Below are positions 60,001 to 64,000 of a stretch of DNA of 64,000 bases, piece after piece. The stretch spans positions 1-64,000 of the forward strand of contig NZ_JAGGNW010000003.1 in assembly GCF_018614875.1 (NCBI RefSeq), in the 5' to 3' direction. Under the pieces are notes generated by a model. It was not told the origin of the DNA. It searched no databases and saw nothing but the letters and a program-made list of their open reading frames with translations. The stretch comes from Variovorax paradoxus. GTDB taxonomy: Bacteria; Pseudomonadota; Gammaproteobacteria; Burkholderiales; Burkholderiaceae_C. The position numbers and the translations under genes are program-made. Within the stretch, counting starts at the first letter, position 1. Each line of letters starts with the position of its first letter.

Positions 60001-61880
60001 ACGAATTCGACCCGCTGGGGCGATTGAACGAGCGTCGTGCGAACGGTCAGGTCGAGAGCTTTGTGTACGACCGGAACGGTCTTCTGGTCGAAGCACGCAA
60101 CGAGAACGCGAAGCTCCAGTGGTTCCACGACGCCGTGGGCAACCTGGTGCGCGAACACCAGCACTACCTGGACGAGAAGCACACGGCCGTCTGGCAGCAC
60201 GGCTACGACGAGCTCAACCAGCGTGTGGCCACCATCCGCCCCGACGGCCACATCACCCAATGGCTCACCTACGGCTCGGGCCACGTGCACGGCTTGCTCG
60301 TCGATGGGCAGGACATCCTGGGCTTCGAGCGCGACGACCTGCACCGCGAGATCGGCCGCGACCAAGGGAACGGGCTGACGCAGAAGCTGCACTACGACCC
60401 GGCCGGCCGGCTGCTGGAGCAGCAGATCTCGCAGACAAAACCCGGCGCGGTCGAGGCCGTCGGCATTCGCCGCAGCTATGCGTATGACAAGGCGGGGCAA
60501 CTGGTCGCCATCGGCGACAGCCGGCGCGGCAACCTGAGCTACCGCTACGACCCCGTGGGGCGCCTCTTGGAAGCCCACAGCCGGCTGGGCCGCGAGACCT
60601 TTGCGTTCGACCCGGCGGGCAATATCGGCAACCCTTCCGACCTCGACGCCAACACGCAGCCCGCAGGCCGCGTCACCACCCGCGTCGCGGTGCGCCTCGA
60701 CGGCGATGGCCGCAGCGCGGCTGGCCGGCTGATGGACAACCTGCTCAAGGACTACGCCGGCACCCACTACACATGGGACGAGCGCGGCAACCTGGTCGAG
60801 CGGACCTGGAATGGCGAGAAGACCGTGTTCACCTGGGACGGCTTCAACCGCATGCGCAGCGCGAGCACCTACGGCAAGACCACGGCCTTCAGCTACGACG
60901 CGCTGGGCCGGCGCATCGCCAAGCGCAGCAGCGATGCAGTGACCCTGTTCGGCTGGGACGGCGACACGCTGGCCTTCGAGAGCACGCAGAGCGTCGAGGG
61001 CCGCCAGGAGCATCTGGGCCGCGGCGACAGCGTGCACTACATCCACGAGCCCGGCTCGTTCGTACCGCTGCTGCAGATCCGGCAGGCGCAGGCCGTGGCA
61101 TTGAGCCAGACCACGGATGTGAAGGCGCTGATGGCCGACAACGGCGGGCGCTACGACATCGATCAGGACCCCCTATGGAACGGGCAGCAGCTCAAGGCGC
61201 CGGAGGTCTTCTCCAAGGAAGAGATCGCGTTCTACCAGTGCGACCACCTGGGCACGCCGCTGGAGCTGACGGACTACGAGGGCCGCATCGCCTGGTCGGC
61301 CAGCTACAAGGCATGGGGGGAAGCCAAGCAGGCGATCAGCGAGGCGGGGCGCAAGGCGGGGTTCAGGAATCCGATACGGTTCCAGGGGCAGTACTTTGAT
61401 GACGAGACGGGGCTGCACTACAACCGGTATCGGTACTACGACCCGGTGGCGGGGAGATTCGTATCAAAGGATCCCATAGGATTCTTTGGGGGCAACAACT
61501 TTCATGCCTATGCGGAAAATCCTGTTGAGTGGATTGACCCTTTGGGGCTCAATAAAAAGAAAAAACGGTGCCAAACAAGAAAGAACTCAACGGAGCCGGC
61601 TTTGCCGGAGAAAATAATCGCATCAGATGGAAATCTGAGACTCGAGCACTATGTTCGCAGTGGCGATCATGCCCCCGCTCATTTTCATTTGCGCGGAGAA
61701 GGTGGATTGAATATTCAAGTCGGACAAAACGGAAACCCTCTCGATAGCAAAACCAAATTAACAGCTGCCCAGCAGACATTCATCGATAACAACAAACCAA
61801 AATTAAGATCCAGCGTCGACAGGATACAGCGTTGGCATAGATATCAAAATCTTCCAAATGATTGCACTTGTTGCGATTAA
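57069..61880 (+). CDS. Rhs polymorphic toxin (T6SS effector)
   Basis: A 1603-residue Rhs protein. The N-terminal 340 residues hold hydrophobic segments (TLLTIAGGIPVIGNIMALID, LQWVSLAINLLGVIPFPPA and, near 285, YGIAWMIVILKKALL) and no PAAR domain. A DUF6531-like region starts near 357 (HAISFATGSESFTHTDFELA), and YD repeats from about 590 to 1400 form the cocoon. The core ends with YDPVAGRFVSKDPIGF and DPLGL at 1490-1494. The last 109 residues are the toxin tip, encoded by AT-rich DNA. It has SGDHAPAHFHLRGEGG (H1534, H1538, H1540), like the His motif of DUF4160 proteins; its activity is unknown. Autoproteolysis after DPLGL would release the tip. Confidence 0.92.
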   Translation: MADEAPGSAQSKERERQTAVAPLNTIGLEDIGAGKAKINAWLLRISNNKVDLNTLLTIAGGIPVIGNIMALIDAIWDIVDMITKKLYTDVLQWVSLAINLLGVIPFPPATGAARMSLRPMLHLLRQEIAKTAANAAKHVLPNIGEAFVNVLITHLNDTIAGTLDKFVAEAEGYLSGFLQDCAKKVDEIVDGVIGALKIALGEKPLFSKTGAEKHPYDPETQSTMSRVLEWGSGVATDTANLAIATTAKYGVPNVVKAKIHDVIANLVDLKRLARAQIMRLADAGLQYGIAWMIVILKKALLKRKGKVAVNVAANRGAEASKHNPGGELGHISTQPGATNSGNCCKQGGPGSTKPAGRSRGKTQHAISFATGSESFTHTDFELAATLPIGWHRTYDSHLAAYDQSNLGARWLSPFGTRIDVTTATKGKRSGQRSFIFHGADGRSHAYPVLAIGSSHRDPIEEITLTRVSQTLLVLDFGKPMPAGEASDWRETYEFVDTVASKVRIQGKQHFRLVAQQTRTGAVIGLRYDHVVASGEQVLSDIVSKQDDVILAHVGTRPHTQSGLIESLWEIKEGQVIRQLAAYTHDENGDLIAAQDENGANWNYSYSHHLVTRYTDRTGRGINLEYDGTDPQAKAVREWADDGAFATTLEWDKNIRLTYVTDALGQETWYYYDILGYTYRIIHPDKREEWFYRDEAKNVTRHIHPDGSTDDYCYDANGNLQTHIRADGSQLHFEYDALNHATGWRDAEGGVWRRALNPQGLITEEIDPLGHKTEYAYDETGRPIKITDAKGGVKALAYTPAGQITSYTDCSGKTSRWAYDERGRLIRATDAAGHITLYRYTELSHATLAAVQGGANHPSQLEEVTLPDRSREHFVHDAEGRLLAHTDALARRTRYDYTRAGLVAGRTDAAGQRLQYQWDLLGRLTQLRNENGSRYTLDYDPVGRLLSETGFDGKSTEYRHEETTGTLAEVVDGGVITQYEFDPLGRLNERRANGQVESFVYDRNGLLVEARNENAKLQWFHDAVGNLVREHQHYLDEKHTAVWQHGYDELNQRVATIRPDGHITQWLTYGSGHVHGLLVDGQDILGFERDDLHREIGRDQGNGLTQKLHYDPAGRLLEQQISQTKPGAVEAVGIRRSYAYDKAGQLVAIGDSRRGNLSYRYDPVGRLLEAHSRLGRETFAFDPAGNIGNPSDLDANTQPAGRVTTRVAVRLDGDGRSAAGRLMDNLLKDYAGTHYTWDERGNLVERTWNGEKTVFTWDGFNRMRSASTYGKTTAFSYDALGRRIAKRSSDAVTLFGWDGDTLAFESTQSVEGRQEHLGRGDSVHYIHEPGSFVPLLQIRQAQAVALSQTTDVKALMADNGGRYDIDQDPLWNGQQLKAPEVFSKEEIAFYQCDHLGTPLELTDYEGRIAWSASYKAWGEAKQAISEAGRKAGFRNPIRFQGQYFDDETGLHYNRYRYYDPVAGRFVSKDPIGFFGGNNFHAYAENPVEWIDPLGLNKKKKRCQTRKNSTEPALPEKIIASDGNLRLEHYVRSGDHAPAHFHLRGEGGLNIQVGQNGNPLDSKTKLTAAQQTFIDNNKPKLRSSVDRIQRWHRYQNLPNDCTCCD
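60743..60761. repeat. rhs core segment repeated downstream (copy 1)
   Basis: This 19-base segment of the rhs core, starting GCTCAAGGACT and ending ACGCCGGC, recurs exactly at 62523-62541. Here it encodes part of LLKDYAG. Confidence 0.7.
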
Positions 61881-61897
61881 TAAGCTTGAGGAATTAA

Positions 61898-62167
61898 ATG
61901 AAAGAAGTATGGATATTCAATGGTATTGGAGGTCGATTTCCATCGGCTGTTTTTGAAACCAAATCAGAGGCTGAAGATTGGATTAAAAATGGCAAATTGT
62001 CCGGTGTCTTAACAAAATATCCGGTGGGAATATCCGTTTATCAATGGGCGATCGATAACGAGAATTTCAAAGTGAAGAGTGAACGAGATTGTTCACCAGA
62101 ATTTATTCAAAAATTTTCTTCTGCTGCTCAAGAGCACATGCATTACGAGAACGGTTCAGCGGACTAG
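61898..62167 (+). CDS. DUF7710-like protein, probable immunity protein to the Rhs tip
   Basis: An 89-residue acidic protein starting 18 bases after the rhs stop, in DNA of about 37-45% GC against roughly 65-70% around it. It reads VWIFNGIGGRFPSAVFETKS, then AEDWIKNGKLSGVLTKYPVG and ISVYQWAIDNENF, resembling the DUF7710 family as I recall it. TGAGGAATTAA before the ATG gives a ribosome site. Position directly behind a polymorphic toxin tip is the standard place for the cognate immunity gene; binding to the tip is inference. Confidence 0.75.
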   Translation: MKEVWIFNGIGGRFPSAVFETKSEAEDWIKNGKLSGVLTKYPVGISVYQWAIDNENFKVKSERDCSPEFIQKFSSAAQEHMHYENGSAD

Positions 62168-62184
62168 AAAGCTACCTGGGGTCC

Positions 62185-62523
62185 ATGAGCGACGACGACC
62201 TAGCCGATTTCTACATTAATGATGCTGATTGCCGCACCAAGTTGTTTGACGCGATGAAGGTCGATTTCGATCGCTTCGGTCCTTTGAGCAAGCAACGGGT
62301 TCTGGAGGCCATCGAGTTCATCCTATCGTCGGGCCAGATTGACAAGTTTTGGGGGTACGTTGTGCCGCAAGCAGTGCCACTTGATGAAGTCGAAGACAAG
62401 CCGGGCTACTTGCGCGCGCTCTACGAGAAGTTGGTGGGGCATGAGCCGCTACAAAGAGACTTCGGCTCGGATGTGGAATTGGTCGATGCCATCGGGCCGC
62501 ACGGCATCGATGTCAGGCAATAG
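62185..62523 (+). CDS. small acidic protein, possible orphan immunity protein
   Basis: A 112-residue protein of unknown family (opens MSDDDLADFYINDADC, later RVLEAIEFILSSGQIDKFWG). It is acidic and helical, the type often found as immunity proteins. GC content is higher than in the preceding gene but lower than the chromosome average. The ATG at 62185 is chosen over upstream codons that overlap the DUF7710-like gene in another frame. It ends at a 19-base copy of rhs core sequence, so it may be the immunity gene of a lost, earlier Rhs tip. Confidence 0.6.
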   Translation: MSDDDLADFYINDADCRTKLFDAMKVDFDRFGPLSKQRVLEAIEFILSSGQIDKFWGYVVPQAVPLDEVEDKPGYLRALYEKLVGHEPLQRDFGSDVELVDAIGPHGIDVRQ

Positions 62524-62541
62524 CTCAAGGACTACGCCGGC
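62523..62541. repeat. 19-base rhs core scar (copy 2)
   Basis: Exact copy of 60743-60761, beginning at the last base of the second small gene's stop codon. Sequence on either side does not match. It looks like a leftover of an rhs core that once followed, as expected when toxin tips and immunity genes are swapped by recombination in rhs loci. Confidence 0.6.
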
Positions 62542-62575
62542 CCCATGCCCTGACATCGAACACGCCCCAAGCGCC

Positions 62576-64000
62576 TCAACCGAACGTGAACGCATAAGCC
62601 TGCGCCCCGCCGTCGAGAAACTCGATCTCGAACAGGCGGTCGCTGCCGCTCTTCGTCTGCCGCACGAGTTGGTAGAGCTTCTGTGCCTCGATGGTTCCGT
62701 AGCCCTGTTCGTCGGTGTCTGCGCCGTGGTCCGCGAGCGGCGGCTTGCCGTCCACCAGCACCCGAAAGCGCACCGGCTTGCTGTCGGCCGCGGGGCCGAG
62801 CACCAGGTGAAGGTCGCGCGCCTGAAAGCGGTACGCGATGCGGCCGTTGGCGCGGTTGGACACGGCGCGCTCGGCCTCCACCGTCCAGTCGCCGGCGAGC
62901 GCCCACTGGTTGGTGCGCAGAGACGCGGGGCCTTGGTAGACATGCGCGCGGCCTGCGACGAGGCCGCCGGGCGAGGCGAAGCCGGTGGCACGCTCCGCGC
63001 CCACATAGGTCTCGCCCGACATCGCGAGCTCGGGGCCAGGTGCGGCCTGCGTGCCCTGCCCCTTCGGGGTGACCAGATCGATCGGCAGGTTTTTCTGCCC
63101 CGCTTCGGCCAGCAGCTGTTGGATGATCTGCTCGGCCTTCTCGTAGCGGTTCTCGCCGAACTGGTGATGGCGGATGCGGCCCTGCGCGTCGATGAAATAG
63201 AACGCGGGCCAGGCCTGGTTGCCGAACCCGCGCCAGATGGCGAAGTCGTTGTCGGTGGCCACGGGAAAGCCGATGTCCAGGTCCTTGGTCGCCTTGCGCA
63301 CGTTGGCCGATCGCTTCTCGAACGCGAACTCCGGCGAGTGCACGCCGATGACGACGAGGCCCGCGTCCTTGTACTTCTCGGCCCACGCGCGAACGTAAGG
63401 CAGCGTGCGCAGGCAGTTGATGCACGAGTAGGTCCAGAAGTCGACCAGCACGACCTTGCCGCGCAGGGACTCGGGGGTCAGCGGTGGCGAGTTGATCCAT
63501 TCGGTGGCCCCGGCGAGCGATGGGAAGTTGCCTTCCACGCCGAGCGTGCGCACGGGCGCGGCGACAGTCGCCGGCATAGATGCGGGTTCAGGCGCAGGCA
63601 CGGTGGCGGCCGTGCGCACCCAGCCTGCGTCCCGGTCGGCATGCGGGGCGCCGGGTTCGGCAGGTAGCGGCTTTGGCGTGCGGACCTTCTCCACCAGTGC
63701 CTGCTCCAGCGCCGAGGTCGTGCCCACCGAGAGGCGGGCGAGCAGGCCGGTGTCCAGCCCCAGCGCGATGGCGCCCACACCCACCAGCACGGCCGCCCCG
63801 GCCGCGCGGCGCACCCATTCGCCGGTGTGCAGCGAACGCTTCATCACCGAGAACACGCGCCCGCCGAACAGCAGCGCCGCCGCCAGCGAGGTACAGGCAC
63901 CCGCCGCATAGGCCAGCAGCAGCAGCGAGGTGTCGACGCTGGCGCCGTTGAGGGCCGCGCCCGTCAGGATGAGCCCGAGGATCGGGCCCGCGCACGGCGC
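62576..64000 (-). CDS. dipZ: DipZ-type CcdA/thioredoxin fusion (5' end outside window)
   Basis: At least 475 residues on the minus strand, running off the window end. The visible N-terminal part is the second half of a CcdA membrane domain (APCAGPILGLILTGAALNGA with its redox Cys) and several helices. A periplasmic linker leads to a thioredoxin domain with the CxxC in WTYSCINCLRTLPYVRAWAE. The C-terminal 150 residues are the beta-sandwich domain usual in DipZ (YRFQARDLHLVLGPAADSKP). It passes reducing power from cytoplasmic thioredoxin to periplasmic thiols, for example for cytochrome c maturation. The true start lies beyond 64000. Confidence 0.9.
   Translation of the reverse strand, partial: APCAGPILGLILTGAALNGASVDTSLLLLAYAAGACTSLAAALLFGGRVFSVMKRSLHTGEWVRRAAGAAVLVGVGAIALGLDTGLLARLSVGTTSALEQALVEKVRTPKPLPAEPGAPHADRDAGWVRTAATVPAPEPASMPATVAAPVRTLGVEGNFPSLAGATEWINSPPLTPESLRGKVVLVDFWTYSCINCLRTLPYVRAWAEKYKDAGLVVIGVHSPEFAFEKRSANVRKATKDLDIGFPVATDNDFAIWRGFGNQAWPAFYFIDAQGRIRHHQFGENRYEKAEQIIQQLLAEAGQKNLPIDLVTPKGQGTQAAPGPELAMSGETYVGAERATGFASPGGLVAGRAHVYQGPASLRTNQWALAGDWTVEAERAVSNRANGRIAYRFQARDLHLVLGPAADSKPVRFRVLVDGKPPLADHGADTDEQGYGTIEAQKLYQLVRQTKSGSDRLFEIEFLDGGAQAYAFTFG

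Noticed and set aside
57687..61046. Open frame of over 1100 codons antisense to the rhs gene
   Set aside because: It mirrors the rhs codon pattern, has composition typical of GC-rich shadow frames, and shows no domain or ribosome site.
1..64000. tRNA, rRNA, CRISPR arrays, prophage genes or a riboswitch
   Set aside because: None was seen by eye; gaps between genes are mostly under 300 bases and filled by promoters or the repeats listed.

Overview
The window is chromosomal DNA from a high-GC betaproteobacterium. Very probably this is Comamonadaceae, and Variovorax is the best guess. The reasons are uniformly GC-rich codon use, three Bug-type tricarboxylate-transporter receptors in 64 kb, many LysR regulators each paired with a small catabolic operon, and a VgrG/Rhs cargo locus. 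This is inference from gene content; no rRNA or housekeeping marker lies in the window. I saw no tRNA, rRNA, CRISPR array, integrase, transposase or replication origin.

Layout. (1) 0-11.4 kb: a two-domain GNAT gene, then an uptake-and-oxidation operon (HAD dehalogenase, PuuB-like flavin oxidase, complete Dpp-type ABC importer, TtuC-like dehydrogenase, GabD-like dehydrogenase). A nested REP-like palindrome separates the binding-protein gene from the permeases. (2) 11.4-13.2 kb: a MerR regulator with a P-loop domain, convergent with a divergent OMP-decarboxylase paralogue. (3) 13.3-17.9 kb: a D-amino-acid cassette (Bug receptor, D-threonine-aldolase/DSD1-like enzyme, D-aminoacylase) under a divergent LysR gene. 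(4) 18-22.5 kb: Nudix, cupin, epimerase and MocR genes, plus one unrecognised gene. (5) 22.5-28.5 kb: a LysR-controlled operon of CaiB-type CoA transferase, intradiol dioxygenase, citrate-synthase-fold protein and two Bug receptors. (6) 28.6-33.5 kb: NmrA-like protein, Tat lipoprotein PhoD, a membrane protein, and an AbiEii-type toxin-antitoxin pair with a large operator and a frameshifted toxin gene. (7) 33.6-47.7 kb: a catabolic island with a PotABCD-like importer whose ATPase gene lies 7 kb away. Around it are Rid, DUF1028, M20 deacylase, hydroxyacid oxidase, flavin monooxygenase, quinone oxidoreductase, GST, a divergent AroQ paralogue, a hydroxyacid dehydrogenase and an SDR. (8) 47.8-53.5 kb: a TonB receptor followed by an ABC-2 exporter with two DUF3526-type permeases. 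(9) 53.5-53.8 kb: remnants of a LysR gene and a tartrate-dehydratase-like gene. (10) 54-62.5 kb: VgrG, a 1603-residue Rhs protein with an AT-rich toxin tip, its likely immunity gene, and a second small gene ending at a 19-bp copy of rhs core sequence. (11) From 62.6 kb to the edge: a DipZ-type CcdA/thioredoxin gene cut by the window end.

The common theme is scavenging: importers or periplasmic receptors sit beside enzymes for unusual carboxylic acids, D-amino-acid derivatives and aromatics. The least explained parts are three enzyme-fold paralogues that have lost canonical catalytic residues (PyrF-like, citrate-synthase-like, AroQ-like), the 33.6-47.7 kb pathway, and the Rhs tip with its immunity genes.
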